From positions 92,545-156,544 of the forward strand of contig NZ_JAFLDR010000004.1 of NCBI RefSeq assembly GCF_017302275.1: 64,000 nucleotides of DNA. Reading direction: 5' to 3'. The position numbers and the translations under genes are program-made. Position 1 is the first letter of the stretch, and each line of letters begins with the position of its first letter. Under the pieces are notes generated by a model, which did not search any database, was not told where the DNA came from, and was given only the letters and a program-made list of their open reading frames with translations. Of the stretch, positions 17,329 to 26,230 are shown one piece after another. The DNA comes from Sulfuritalea sp. GTDB taxonomy: Bacteria; Pseudomonadota; Gammaproteobacteria; Burkholderiales; Rhodocyclaceae.

Positions 17329-18558
17329 ATGATGAAACGCAAGCTGCTGGCCCTGACCCTTTCCGCGTTGTTCCTGCCGGCCGCCGGGTCCGCGCTGGCG
17401 CAGGCCGGAAAGATATCCGGCGACGTGGTCAAGATCGCCGTGCTGACCGACATGTCCGGCGTGTATTCCGCGCTGGGCGGAAAGGGTTCGGTGCTGGGGG
17501 CCGAGATGGCGATCGAGGATTTCAAGGCCAAGTTCAAGCCCAAGTTCAAGATCGAACTTGTCTCCGCCGACCACCAGAACAAGGCCGACGTGGGTTCCAA
17601 CAAGGTCCGCGAGTGGTACGACACTCAGGGCGTGGACATGGTCACGGACGTTCTGAATTCCGGCGTGGCGATTGCCGTGGCCAAGGTCACCACGGAAAAG
17701 AACAAGATCATGCTCAACACCGGCGCCGCGTCGACACGCCTGACGAACGAGGATTGCGCGCCCAGCAACGTGGTGCACTACGTGTATGACACCTACGCGC
17801 TGGCCAACGGCCCCGGCAAGGCGGTGACCAAGCAGGGCAAGGACAGCTGGTTCTTCCTGACCGCCGACTACGCCTTCGGCCATTCGCTGGAAAAAGATAC
17901 TACCGATGCGGTCAAGGCCAACGGCGGCAAGGTGCTCGGTGCCGTCCGCCATCCGCTGAATGCGTCGGACTTCTCGTCCTTCCTGCTCCAGGCCCAGGCG
18001 TCGAAGGCAAAGGTGGTCGGCCTCGCCAACGCCGGTGGCGACACCATCAACTCGATCAAGGCGGCCAACGAGTTCGGCCTGACCAAGAACCAGACCGTGG
18101 TCGGCCTGCTGACGACCATTGTCGACATCCATGCGCTCGGCCTGCCTACCACGCAAGGCATGATGTTCACCGAGGGCTTCTACTGGAACCTGAACCAGGA
18201 AACGCGCGAATTCAGCCGCCGCTTCTTCAGCAAGCACAAGGGGATGCCCAACATGCTGCCCGCCGGTACCTATTCGGCGGTTTTGCATTACCTCAAGGCG
18301 GTGCAGGCGGCCGGTACCGACGATACGGCGGCGGTGATGAAGCAGATGAAGGCCACGCCGATCAACGACGCCTTTGCCAAGGGCGGCAAGATTCGCGACG
18401 ACGGCCGCATGATCCATGACATGTACCTGGTCGAGGTCAAGAAGCAGAGCGAGTCGAAAGAGCCGTGGGACTACTACCACGTGAAGCAGGTGATTCCCGC
18501 CGAGGAGGCGTTCCAGCCGATGGCGCTGTCGCGCTGCGCCGCCGTGGCGAAAAAGTAG
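17329..18558 (+). CDS. livK: Periplasmic substrate-binding protein of the liv-type transporter
   Basis: A 409-residue type-1 periplasmic binding protein. Residues 1-24 form a Sec signal peptide (basic start, hydrophobic core, cleavage near ALAQA). The mature part begins KISGDVVKIAVLTDMSGVYSALGG, the usual LivJ/LivK opening, and ends in the CAAVAKK tail. GGAGGAG precedes the ATG at 17329. The ligand is not decidable: binding proteins of this branch also carry aromatic acids, amides or short acids. The neighbouring acyl-activating enzymes make an organic-acid substrate as likely as an amino acid. Confidence 0.88.
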   Translation: MMKRKLLALTLSALFLPAAGSALAQAGKISGDVVKIAVLTDMSGVYSALGGKGSVLGAEMAIEDFKAKFKPKFKIELVSADHQNKADVGSNKVREWYDTQGVDMVTDVLNSGVAIAVAKVTTEKNKIMLNTGAASTRLTNEDCAPSNVVHYVYDTYALANGPGKAVTKQGKDSWFFLTADYAFGHSLEKDTTDAVKANGGKVLGAVRHPLNASDFSSFLLQAQASKAKVVGLANAGGDTINSIKAANEFGLTKNQTVVGLLTTIVDIHALGLPTTQGMMFTEGFYWNLNQETREFSRRFFSKHKGMPNMLPAGTYSAVLHYLKAVQAAGTDDTAAVMKQMKATPINDAFAKGGKIRDDGRMIHDMYLVEVKKQSESKEPWDYYHVKQVIPAEEAFQPMALSRCAAVAKK

Positions 18559-18586
18559 GCCGTCTGCCAATGCAGGGGATGTTCGC

Positions 18587-19474
18587 ATGACGGAGATTTT
18601 CGGCGTACCCATACAGGCCCTGTTCGGCCAGCTCATGCTCGGGCTGGTCAACGGGTCCTTTTATGCCGTTCTGAGTCTTGGGCTGGCCGTGATCTTCGGC
18701 ATGCTGAACATCATCAACTTCGCCCATGGCGCCCTTTACATGACCGGCGCCATGCTGGCCTGGATATTTCTCGAATACCTTGGCGTCGGCTACTGGTGGT
18801 CGCTGCTGCTGGCGCCGGTTTGCGTTGGCCTGATCGGCATCGCCATCGAGCGACTGATGCTGCAATGGCTGTACAAGCTCGACCACCTTTACGGCCTGTT
18901 GCTGACCTTCGGCCTGGCGCTGATGATCGAAGGCCTGTTCCGCGATCTGTATGGCGTCGCCGGCCAGCCCTACTCGATCCCCGAGGAACTGTCCGGCGCC
19001 TTCAACCTCGGCTTCATGTTCCTGCCCAAGTATCGCGCCTGGACCATCGTCGCTTCGCTGTCGGTCTGTCTGTTGACCTGGTACATGATCGAAAAGACGA
19101 GGCTCGGCGCCTATCTGCGTGCCGCCACCGAAAACCCCAGGTTGACGCAGGCTTTCGGCATCAACGTGCCGCTGATGGTGATGCTGACCTACGGCTTCGG
19201 CGTCGGCCTCGCCGGATTTGCCGGCGTGCTGGCCGCCCCGGCTTCCCAGGTCGGGCCGCTGATGGGCTCCAACCTGATCATCGTTGTCTTCGCCGTGGTC
19301 GTGATCGGCGGCATGGGTTCCATTCTCGGTTCGGTGGTAACGGGCCTCGCGCTCGGCATCATCGAGGGCATGACCAAGGTTTTCTGGCCGGAAGCCAGTG
19401 CCACCGTGGTGTTCATGATCATGGCGGTGGTGCTCATGATCCGTCCGGCCGGCCTGTTCGGGAGGGAGAAATGA
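18587..19474 (+). CDS. livH: Branched-chain amino acid-type permease LivH
   Basis: A 295-residue polytopic inner-membrane permease, about eight hydrophobic segments. Family features include the N-terminal QLMLGLVNGSFYAVLSLGLA, the segment GMLNIINFAHGALYMTGA, and the cytoplasmic EAA-like region near GAYLRAATENPRLTQAFGIN. It lies 28 bases after the binding-protein gene and overlaps livM as ATGA. Confidence 0.92.
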   Translation: MTEIFGVPIQALFGQLMLGLVNGSFYAVLSLGLAVIFGMLNIINFAHGALYMTGAMLAWIFLEYLGVGYWWSLLLAPVCVGLIGIAIERLMLQWLYKLDHLYGLLLTFGLALMIEGLFRDLYGVAGQPYSIPEELSGAFNLGFMFLPKYRAWTIVASLSVCLLTWYMIEKTRLGAYLRAATENPRLTQAFGINVPLMVMLTYGFGVGLAGFAGVLAAPASQVGPLMGSNLIIVVFAVVVIGGMGSILGSVVTGLALGIIEGMTKVFWPEASATVVFMIMAVVLMIRPAGLFGREK

Positions 19475-20409
19475 GCCGGCGCGTCAGCATTGCCTACCTG
19501 ATCGGACTCGGCTTGCTGCTGCTGGCGCCGATGTTCATCTATCCGATCCTGGTGATGAAGGTGCTGTGCTTCGCGCTGTTCGCCTGCGCCTTCAACCTGC
19601 TGCTGGGATTTACGGGTCTGCTGTCCTTCGGCCACGCGGTGTTCCTCGGCAGCGCCGCCTATGTCACCGGCCACGCCCTGAAGGTATGGGAGTTGCCGAC
19701 CCTGCTCGGCCTGCTGGCCGGCGCCGGCGCCGCGACGCTGCTGGGCTGGGTGATCGGCAGCCTCGCCATCCGCCGCCAAGGCATCTATTTCGCCATGGTG
19801 ACGCTGGCACTGGCGCAGATGGTGTTCTTCTTCTTCCTGCAAGCGCCCTTTACTGGTGGCGAGGACGGCCTGCAGGGCGTGCCGCGCGGAACCCTGTTCG
19901 GCCTCGACCTGGCCGACGACATCAACCTCTACTACCTGGTGCTGGCGATTTTTGCCGGCGCCTTCTGGCTGATCCAGCGCACCATCCATTCGCCTTTCGG
20001 GCAGATCCTCAAGGCCATCCGCGAAAACGAACCGCGTGCAATTTCTCTCGGCTACGACGTGGCGAAGTACAAGCTGCTGGCCTTCGTGCTGTCCGCGGGG
20101 CTGGCCGGCCTCGCCGGGGCGACCAAGACCCTGGTGTTCAAGTTCGCCACGCTGACCGACGCCCACTGGCACACCTCGGGCGAGGTGGTGCTGATGACGC
20201 TGCTGGGCGGCATGGGCACCGTGTTCGGGCCGGTGGTGGGGGCGACGGTCATCGTCACGCTGCAGAACGAACTGGCCGACAAGGTCGGGTCGCTGGTCAC
20301 GGTGATCATGGGAGCGATCTTCGTCATCTGCGTGCTGGCTTTCCGCCGCGGCATCGTCGGCGAATCGCTGGCGCTATACCAGCGCATGATCGGTCAGAAG
20401 AGCCGCTGA
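19471..20409 (+). CDS. livM: Branched-chain amino acid-type permease LivM
   Basis: A 312-residue inner-membrane permease, second half of the transport channel. The conserved GFTGLLSFGHAVFLGSAAYV (near residues 45-64) and GQILKAIRENEPRAISLGYD (near residues 176-195) are diagnostic of LivM. ATG at 19471 overlaps the livH stop; the longer open frame back to 18796 is the other-frame shadow of livH. It is the last gene of the five-gene operon, and 55 bases separate it from the convergent dsbB. Confidence 0.92.
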   Translation: MSRRVSIAYLIGLGLLLLAPMFIYPILVMKVLCFALFACAFNLLLGFTGLLSFGHAVFLGSAAYVTGHALKVWELPTLLGLLAGAGAATLLGWVIGSLAIRRQGIYFAMVTLALAQMVFFFFLQAPFTGGEDGLQGVPRGTLFGLDLADDINLYYLVLAIFAGAFWLIQRTIHSPFGQILKAIRENEPRAISLGYDVAKYKLLAFVLSAGLAGLAGATKTLVFKFATLTDAHWHTSGEVVLMTLLGGMGTVFGPVVGATVIVTLQNELADKVGSLVTVIMGAIFVICVLAFRRGIVGESLALYQRMIGQKSR

Positions 20410-20464
20410 AAGTTCCCAAAGGGACGCAGGGCACTGGCGCCGGCAACACGGCACCGTTGCCGCA

Positions 20465-20968
20465 TCAGGGCTTGCGCAGCAGGGCCACCAGCATGGCCAA
20501 GGTCATGGCGCTGAACGCCGTCAGCGACCATTCCGCAATGGACAGGCCGAGGAACTTCCAGCCGGCCTCCGAGCACAGGCCGGATGCCTCGAACATCATC
20601 GGCCATCGCGTGCCGGCCCAATTCACGAAATGCTCCCACCACGGCTGGTCGGCGGTGCAATTCACGCCCTTGGCGAAACGTTGCAACCAGGTCTGGTAGG
20701 CCGCGATCCAGACTCCGGTCGCCGCCGTGGCGGCCATGACGAGCGCCATCAGACGTCGCGGCTGCTTTGATCCGGCGAGCATCCAGGCGGCACCCGATTC
20801 CAGCACCAGCAGCAGGTAGAGCATGCGCTGCAGGATGCACAGCGGACAGGCGGCCAGGTTCAGCGTCTGGGCCAGCACCACGCCTCCGGCGACCAGCCCC
20901 AGCGCCGTTGCGCCCGTGACGGCGAACAGGCCGCGCGGGGCGAGCAGGAGGGCGGACGCCAGAGGCAT
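20465..20968 (-). CDS. dsbB: Disulfide bond formation protein DsbB
   Basis: A 167-residue inner-membrane quinone-linked oxidase that reoxidises DsbA. There are four hydrophobic segments. The first redox pair is in ACPLCILQR (Cys41, Cys44). The second is Cys104 (GVNCTADQPW) and Cys132 (ASGLCSEAGW), both in the second periplasmic loop. The start ATG at 20968 lies 3 bases after the dsbA stop on the same strand, so dsbA and dsbB form one operon, an efficient pairing that is not universal. Confidence 0.93.
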   Translation of the reverse strand: MPLASALLLAPRGLFAVTGATALGLVAGGVVLAQTLNLAACPLCILQRMLYLLLVLESGAAWMLAGSKQPRRLMALVMAATAATGVWIAAYQTWLQRFAKGVNCTADQPWWEHFVNWAGTRWPMMFEASGLCSEAGWKFLGLSIAEWSLTAFSAMTLAMLVALLRKP

Positions 20969-20971
20969 CGC

Positions 20972-21616
20972 CTACTTGCCCTTGCGCTCCTTGCGCACCT
21001 TGTCGACGATCGCTTCGGTGATCCTCAGCAGGTCCTGATAGCTGCTGGCGGCCTCGTTGTTGACCAGAAAGCGCCCGTCGACGGCAATGGACGGCACGCC
21101 GCCGATCCGGGCGGCGCCGGCGTCCTGGTCGGCGCGCTGAACCTTGGCCTGCATGGAAAAGCCGCTGAAGGCTTCGGCGAACTTCTTGGCGTCGGCGCCC
21201 TTGCTCGCTACCCAGGAGAACACGGCCTCGTCCGTCTTGAACTGGACGCGCTGTTCATGGATCGCGACGAAGACTGCGGCGTCGAGCTTGGCCAGGTCGC
21301 CGGTGGCTTCGAGCGCGTAGAAGATCTTCGAAAGGCGCGCCCACTCGGGGCGGTTGAAGCTCACCGGAATCCGGCGGAAGCTGACATCCTTGGGCAGGCT
21401 GGCGGCCCACTGGCTGATGGTGGGATGGAAATCGCTGCAATGATTGCAGCCGTAAGAGAAAAACTCGACGACCTCGATCTTGTCCTTGGGGCTGGCCAAC
21501 GGGGGAGCAATAGCCTTGTACTCCTTGCCGGCCTGCGGTTCGGCGGCATGGCCGAGGCCGGGTGCGAGTAGCGCGGGAAGAAGGACGGCGAACAGCAGGG
21601 CAATCAGTTTCTTCAT
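20972..21616 (-). CDS. dsbA: Thiol:disulfide interchange protein DsbA
   Basis: A 214-residue periplasmic oxidoreductase that introduces disulfide bonds into exported proteins. A signal peptide of about 24 residues ends near GHAA. The active site is CNHC (Cys57, Cys60) within EFFSYGCNHCSDF, and the cis-Pro loop is GGVPSIAVDG. The ATG at 21616 has a GGAG ribosome-binding site; the frame back to 21895 would place a hydrophilic extension before the signal peptide. It is transcribed with dsbB and is divergent from lysR across 150 bases. Confidence 0.92.
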   Translation of the reverse strand: MKKLIALLFAVLLPALLAPGLGHAAEPQAGKEYKAIAPPLASPKDKIEVVEFFSYGCNHCSDFHPTISQWAASLPKDVSFRRIPVSFNRPEWARLSKIFYALEATGDLAKLDAAVFVAIHEQRVQFKTDEAVFSWVASKGADAKKFAEAFSGFSMQAKVQRADQDAGAARIGGVPSIAVDGRFLVNNEAASSYQDLLRITEAIVDKVRKERKGK

Positions 21617-21766
21617 GAAAATCTCCGTGTAAAAGTGCTTGGAGCGGAATTCTAAGACAGCGTTCCCCATACAATGATGAAAGAGTGATTTTTTTGGCGT
21701 CGGCCGCGGCAAAGCGGCGTGGCCCGATTGCATTGCGGGCTTGCCGGAATTGAAGGAGCGATTGGG

Positions 21767-22681
21767 ATGGACCGTTTGGCGGCAATGCAGGCTTTTGTCA
21801 GGGTGGCCGAAGCCGGCAGTTTCACGGCGGTGGCGGACCAGATGAATGTCGCGCGCTCCGCGGTGACGCGCCAGATCGCCGCGCTGGAAGCGCACCTGGG
21901 CGTCAAGCTGATGGCGCGCAGCACGCGGCGCCTGTCATTGACCGAAGCGGGCGCGACCTACCTGGAAGAGTGCCGCGCCATCCTCGACCGCATCGCCGAG
22001 GCCGAAGGCGGCCTGGCCGGCGAGCGTCAGACCCTGCGCGGCACCATTCGCACCACGGTGCCGCTGTCCTTCGGCCTGTTGCACCTGACGTCGCTGATCC
22101 TGGAGTTTTCGCAGGCGCATCCGGACATCCGCATCGACCTTGACTTCAACGACCGGCGCGTCAACCTGATCGAGGAGGGCATGGACCTCGGCTTGCGCAT
22201 CACCGACCGGCTGCCCGACACCACCGTGGCGCGGCACCTGACGACCTGCCGCTCGGTGGTGGCCGCCGCGCCCGACTACCTGCGCCGGCATGGCGAACCG
22301 CGACATCCGGACGAACTGGCGCGGCACGACTGCCTGGCCTATTCGCTGACCTCGCGCAGCAGCTGGACCTTCCTGGTCGATGGCCAGCCGCATGCCGTCG
22401 AGATACGCGGGCCGATCACCGCCAACAACGGCAACGCGTTGCTCGAAGCCGCGCTGCGCGGCATGGGCATCCTCTACGGTCCGACCTTCATCGTCGCCGA
22501 GGCGATACGCGCGGGCACGATGGCGCCCATCCTCAAGGACTATCCGCTGCCCCTGCTGGGCATGTTCGCCGTGTTTCCCGGCAATCGCTTCGTACCGTGG
22601 CGCGTGCGCAGCTTCGTCGATTTCCTTGCCTCCCGCCTCGGTCCCGAACCCTACTGGGATCTTGGACTCGAACTGGGCTGA
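21767..22681 (+). CDS. LysR-family transcriptional regulator
   Basis: A 304-residue regulator. The N-terminal winged helix (about residues 1-62) contains SFTAVADQMNVARSAVTRQI and LGVKLMARSTRRLSLTEAG. The rest is the periplasmic-binding-like effector domain. The ATG at 21767 follows GAAGGAGCG at good spacing. It is 3 bases upstream of an aldolase gene and divergent from dsbA. The likely role is control of the aldolase-dehydrogenase pair, although most LysR genes that control neighbours are divergent from their target, and this one is co-directional. Confidence 0.9.
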   Translation: MDRLAAMQAFVRVAEAGSFTAVADQMNVARSAVTRQIAALEAHLGVKLMARSTRRLSLTEAGATYLEECRAILDRIAEAEGGLAGERQTLRGTIRTTVPLSFGLLHLTSLILEFSQAHPDIRIDLDFNDRRVNLIEEGMDLGLRITDRLPDTTVARHLTTCRSVVAAAPDYLRRHGEPRHPDELARHDCLAYSLTSRSSWTFLVDGQPHAVEIRGPITANNGNALLEAALRGMGILYGPTFIVAEAIRAGTMAPILKDYPLPLLGMFAVFPGNRFVPWRVRSFVDFLASRLGPEPYWDLGLELG

Positions 22682-22684
22682 GCC

Positions 22685-23473
22685 ATGGACATGCCGAAAA
22701 ACCTCTTCAAGCAGCGCCTGCGCGAGAAGCGCCTGCAAGTCGGGCTGTTCGTCGGCCTCGCCAGCCACTACAGCATGGAGATACTCGCCGGCGCGGGTTT
22801 CGACTGGCTGGTGATCGATGCAGAGCATACGCCCAACATTCCCGCCAGCGTTCTGCCGCAATTGCAGGCCGCTGCCTCCTATTCGCCGCAACTGCTGGTG
22901 CGCCCGATGAACCATGATCCGGCGTTGATCAAGCAGTACCTCGACATCGGAGCGCAGACCCTGATGCTCCCACTGGTCGACGATGCGGAACAGGCCGGGG
23001 CGCTGGTGCGTGCCATGCGCTATCCGCCACAGGGTATCCGCGGCGTCGCATCTTCCATGGCGCGGGCCGCATGCTGGAATGGCGTCGAGGGCTACGTGCG
23101 GCAGGCCAATGACGAAGTCTGCCTGGTCGTGCAGATCGAAACCCGACAGGGACTGGAGAACCTCGACACGATCCTCGCCGTCGAGGGAGTCGATGCCGCC
23201 TTCATCGGTCCCGCCGACCTCGCGGCGTCGCTCGGCCACCTCGGCGACTCCGGGCACCCGGAAGTTCGGGCGGCCATCGAGGCTGCGCTGCAACGAATCG
23301 CCGCCTCGGGCAAGGCCGCCGGGGTATTCGTCACCGACCCGCAGTTGGCCCGGCACTATTGCAGTTGCGGCGCCGGCTTCATCGCCGTCGGCGGCGATAC
23401 CACGTTGTTGCGCAATGCGGCCGTCAAACTTGCCGCCGCGTTTCGCGACGACGGGGCCGGAGTCGCGCGCTGA
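22685..23473 (+). CDS. HpcH/HpaI-family class II aldolase
   Basis: A 262-residue metal-dependent pyruvate aldolase. The family motif is seen in GFDWLVIDAEHTPN, VQIETRQGLENLDTI (metal-ligand Glu) and FIGPADLAASLG (metal-ligand Asp). Such enzymes cleave 4-hydroxy-2-oxo diacids such as 4-hydroxy-2-oxoheptanedioate to pyruvate and succinate semialdehyde, or the homologous sugar-derived acids (GarL). The gene follows lysR by 3 bases and is followed, 73 bases later, by a succinate-semialdehyde-type dehydrogenase. That is the order expected for the last two steps of such a pathway. Confidence 0.88.
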   Translation: MDMPKNLFKQRLREKRLQVGLFVGLASHYSMEILAGAGFDWLVIDAEHTPNIPASVLPQLQAAASYSPQLLVRPMNHDPALIKQYLDIGAQTLMLPLVDDAEQAGALVRAMRYPPQGIRGVASSMARAACWNGVEGYVRQANDEVCLVVQIETRQGLENLDTILAVEGVDAAFIGPADLAASLGHLGDSGHPEVRAAIEAALQRIAASGKAAGVFVTDPQLARHYCSCGAGFIAVGGDTTLLRNAAVKLAAAFRDDGAGVAR

Positions 23474-23546
23474 CTTCTGGCACTACTACCTCGCTGGCGG
23501 GCAATACGGCAAAATCCGGCCTCTGTCGACACGACGAAAGCCTGCC

Positions 23547-24989
23547 ATGAAGAATCCCGAACTCCTGCGCAATGCCTGCCTGATCGGCGGCGAATGGCTG
23601 GCGGCCAACGGCGCCATTATCGAGGTGCGCAATCCGGCCAATGGCCAACGGGTCGGCTCGGTGCCGAATTTCGGCGCGGCCGAGACGCAACGGGCCATCG
23701 ATGCGGCGCAGGCCGCTTTTCATCCATGGCGGGCGAAGACGGCGGCGGAACGGGCGAAGATCCTCAAGCGCTGGTTCGAACTGATGATGGAGCACCAGGA
23801 CGAGCTGGCGCGGCTGATGACGGCGGAGCAAGGCAAACCGCTGGCCGAAGCGCGCGGCGAGATCGCCTATGCGGCCTCCTTCATCGAGTGGTTCGCCGAG
23901 GAGGCGCGGCGCGTATATGGCGAGGTGATTCCGTCGCCGCTGCCCGACCGTCGCCTGATCGTGCTGAAGCAGCCGGTCGGTGTCTGTGCCGCGATCACAC
24001 CGTGGAATTTTCCCGCGGCGATGATTACGCGCAAGGTGGCTCCTGCACTGGCGGCCGGCTGTACCATGGTGGTCAAGCCGGCCGAGCAGACGCCGCTTTC
24101 CGCGCTGGCGCTGGCCTGGCTCGGGCAGCAGGCAGGAATCCCGCCCGGGGTGCTCAACATCATCACGGGCGACCCGGTGGCGATCGGGGGCGAACTGACC
24201 TCGAACCCGAAGGTGCTGAAACTGTCCTTCACCGGCTCCACCGAGGTCGGCCGGCTCTTGATGGCGCAATGCGCGCCGACGATCAAGAAGCTGTCGCTGG
24301 AACTCGGCGGCAATGCACCTTTCATCGTGTTCGACGATGCCGACCTGGATGCGGCGGTTGCCGGGGCCATGCTGTCGAAGTATCGCAACACCGGGCAAAC
24401 CTGCGTCTGCACCAACCGATTCCTGGTGCAGGAAGGCGTCCAGGAGGCCTTCGCACGGAAACTGGCCGTCGCCGTCGGTGCGCTCAAGGTAGGCGACGGC
24501 ACCGAGGAAGGCGTGACGCAGGGTCCCCTGATCGACGGCTCGGCGCTGGCCAAGGTCGAGGAACTGCTGGCCGATGCGCTGGCCAAGGGTGCCCTGGTGC
24601 TATGCGGTGGCCGGCGCCACGCCCGCGGCGGCACCTTCTTCGAACCGACCGTGATCGCCGGTGCGACCGCCGCGATGCGCCTGGCGCGCGAGGAGATCTT
24701 CGGCCCGGTGGCACCGATCTTCAGCTTCAAGGACGAGGCGGAGGCGGTGTGCATGGCCAACGACACCGAGTTCGGCCTTGCTGCCTATTTCTACAGTCGC
24801 GACATAGCGCGCGCCTGGCGCGTGGGGGAAGCGCTAGACTATGGCATGGTCGGCGTCAATTCCGGGGTGATTTCCAACGAGGTGGCGCCCTTTGGTGGCA
24901 TCAAGCAATCCGGGTTGGGCCGCGAAGGCTCGCGCCATGGCATCGAGGAATACCTGGAGATGAAATACCTGGCGATGGCCGGCTTGTAA
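23547..24989 (+). CDS. gabD: NAD(P)-dependent succinate-semialdehyde dehydrogenase-type ALDH
   Basis: A 480-residue aldehyde dehydrogenase oxidising a semialdehyde to its acid. Catalytic residues are Glu252 in LELGGNAPF and Cys286 in GQTCVCTNR. The oxyanion Asn is in PWNFPAAM. The extra Cys two residues after the catalytic Cys is the GabD arrangement linked in E. coli-type and human enzymes to redox control. The start is ATG 23547. Succinate semialdehyde is the likely substrate from the upstream HpcH-type aldolase. Confidence 0.9.
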   Translation: MKNPELLRNACLIGGEWLAANGAIIEVRNPANGQRVGSVPNFGAAETQRAIDAAQAAFHPWRAKTAAERAKILKRWFELMMEHQDELARLMTAEQGKPLAEARGEIAYAASFIEWFAEEARRVYGEVIPSPLPDRRLIVLKQPVGVCAAITPWNFPAAMITRKVAPALAAGCTMVVKPAEQTPLSALALAWLGQQAGIPPGVLNIITGDPVAIGGELTSNPKVLKLSFTGSTEVGRLLMAQCAPTIKKLSLELGGNAPFIVFDDADLDAAVAGAMLSKYRNTGQTCVCTNRFLVQEGVQEAFARKLAVAVGALKVGDGTEEGVTQGPLIDGSALAKVEELLADALAKGALVLCGGRRHARGGTFFEPTVIAGATAAMRLAREEIFGPVAPIFSFKDEAEAVCMANDTEFGLAAYFYSRDIARAWRVGEALDYGMVGVNSGVISNEVAPFGGIKQSGLGREGSRHGIEEYLEMKYLAMAGL

Positions 24990-25045
24990 GCATCCCGTCA
25001 CGACGCGGGTGCTACCATGGTTTTCCACCTGACCGGCCCGGCACC

Positions 25046-25678
25046 ATGATTCCGTTTGAAGTCCTGCTCGCTTTCCTCGCCGCCTCGGCGCTGATCACCA
25101 TCGCGCCCGGGCCGGACAACCTGATGGTGCTGTCGGTCGGCATCAGTCGCGGACGCACCGCCGGGATCGGTTTCGGGCTGGGCTGCGCGCTGGGGTGTTT
25201 TGTCCATACGCTGTGGGCCACGCTGGGCATAGGCGCCGTGGTGCTGGCCTCGGAAGAGACCTTCACCACGCTGAAAATGGCCGGTGCGGCCTACCTTGTG
25301 TACATCGGCATCCAGGCCTGGCGCCATGCAGGAAAGATGGCCATGATCCAGCTCGATCCGGCGGCGGCGGAGCCGTTGTCGGTGCACCTGCGTCGCGGCT
25401 TCATCGCCAATGTGGTGAACCCGAAGGTCGCCCTGTTCTTCATCGCCTTCCTGCCGCAGTTCGCCGACCCGACGCGCGGCGCCGTGTGGCCGCAACTGCT
25501 GCTGCTGGGAGCGCTCTTTGCCGCGCTGACCGTGGCGATCTTCGGCACCCTGGGCTGGTTTGCCGGAAGCGTCGGTGCGCGCCTCCAGAAGAAGCCGGTT
25601 CTGGCGGTCTGGCTCGATCGTTGCGCGGGCGCCATCTTTTTCCTGCTGGCCCTGCACCTGGCGACTTCCGGCCGCTGA
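25046..25678 (+). CDS. LysE/RhtB-family exporter
   Basis: A 210-residue inner-membrane exporter with six hydrophobic segments. The family opening TIAPGPDNLMVLSVGISRGRTAGIGFGLG is recognisable (residues about 18-46), as is NPKVALFFIAFLPQF near residue 130. Members export amino acids or related metabolites; the substrate cannot be told. ATG at 25046 follows gabD by 56 bases. It ends 28 bases before the convergent queF. Confidence 0.88.
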   Translation: MIPFEVLLAFLAASALITIAPGPDNLMVLSVGISRGRTAGIGFGLGCALGCFVHTLWATLGIGAVVLASEETFTTLKMAGAAYLVYIGIQAWRHAGKMAMIQLDPAAAEPLSVHLRRGFIANVVNPKVALFFIAFLPQFADPTRGAVWPQLLLLGALFAALTVAIFGTLGWFAGSVGARLQKKPVLAVWLDRCAGAIFFLLALHLATSGR

Positions 25679-25706
25679 AAGCCGGCCGCCGGTTTCGGCT
25701 GCCGCG

Positions 25707-26138
25707 TCAACCTCGCGTGTTCGACTGCAGCGAAAACTCCGCCAGTTCGATCTTCGCCGCCGGTTTCCAGCCCTTCTTGCGGTGTTCCGCAACGATGTTG
25801 GTGAATATTCCCCCACGCACGTAAAAGCGGGCAGCGAGTCGCATGAAGCGCGGCTGCGTGGCGCGCACCAGGTCGTCAAGGATGCGGTTGGTCACATCCT
25901 CGTGGAAATGGCCCTCGTCGCGAAAACCCCAGATGAAGAGCTTGAGGCTTTTGAGCTCGACGCAGAGTTTGTCGGCGACGTAATCGAGGGTCAGCACGGC
26001 GAAGTCCGGCTGCCCGGTCTTGGGGCAAAGACAGGTGAATTCCGGGATTTCCATGTGGATCTGGTAATCCCTGTGCGGCGCCGGATTGGCAAAGGTTTCC
26101 AGGAAGGTGGAACGGGTCCGGGCGGAGGGTTTTGGCAT
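25707..26138 (-). CDS. queF: NADPH-dependent 7-cyano-7-deazaguanine reductase QueF
   Basis: A 143-residue tunnelling-fold enzyme that reduces preQ0 to preQ1 in queuosine synthesis. The nucleophilic Cys lies in [15 protein letters not shown] and the QueF motif is [12 protein letters not shown], with the catalytic Asp/His region RDEGHFHE. The short, unimodular form is as in Bacillus. ATG at 26138 is preferred; the frame back to 26225 adds 29 residues unlike family members and overlaps the smc promoter area. It is divergent from smc. Confidence 0.92.
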   Translation of the reverse strand: MPKPSARTRSTFLETFANPAPHRDYQIHMEIPEFTCLCPKTGQPDFAVLTLDYVADKLCVELKSLKLFIWGFRDEGHFHEDVTNRILDDLVRATQPRFMRLAARFYVRGGIFTNIVAEHRKKGWKPAAKIELAEFSLQSNTRG

Positions 26139-26171
26139 GCTCTGGGGCCGCAGGTAAGAGGGGCGGGACGG

Positions 26172-26179
26172 ATTATAAT
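26172..26179. promoter_or_regulatory. Palindromic -10 shared by queF and smc
   Basis: ATTATAAT reads TATAAT on both strands: 26174-26179 forward, 51 bases before the smc start, and 26177-26172 reverse, 33 bases before the queF start. It lies centrally in the 92-base divergent spacer. No clear -35 boxes. Confidence 0.4.
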
Positions 26180-26230
26180 GGCGCGCCAGATCCACGGCTT
26201 CTTCGCGATCATCTTTCCGGTTCATCCCAC

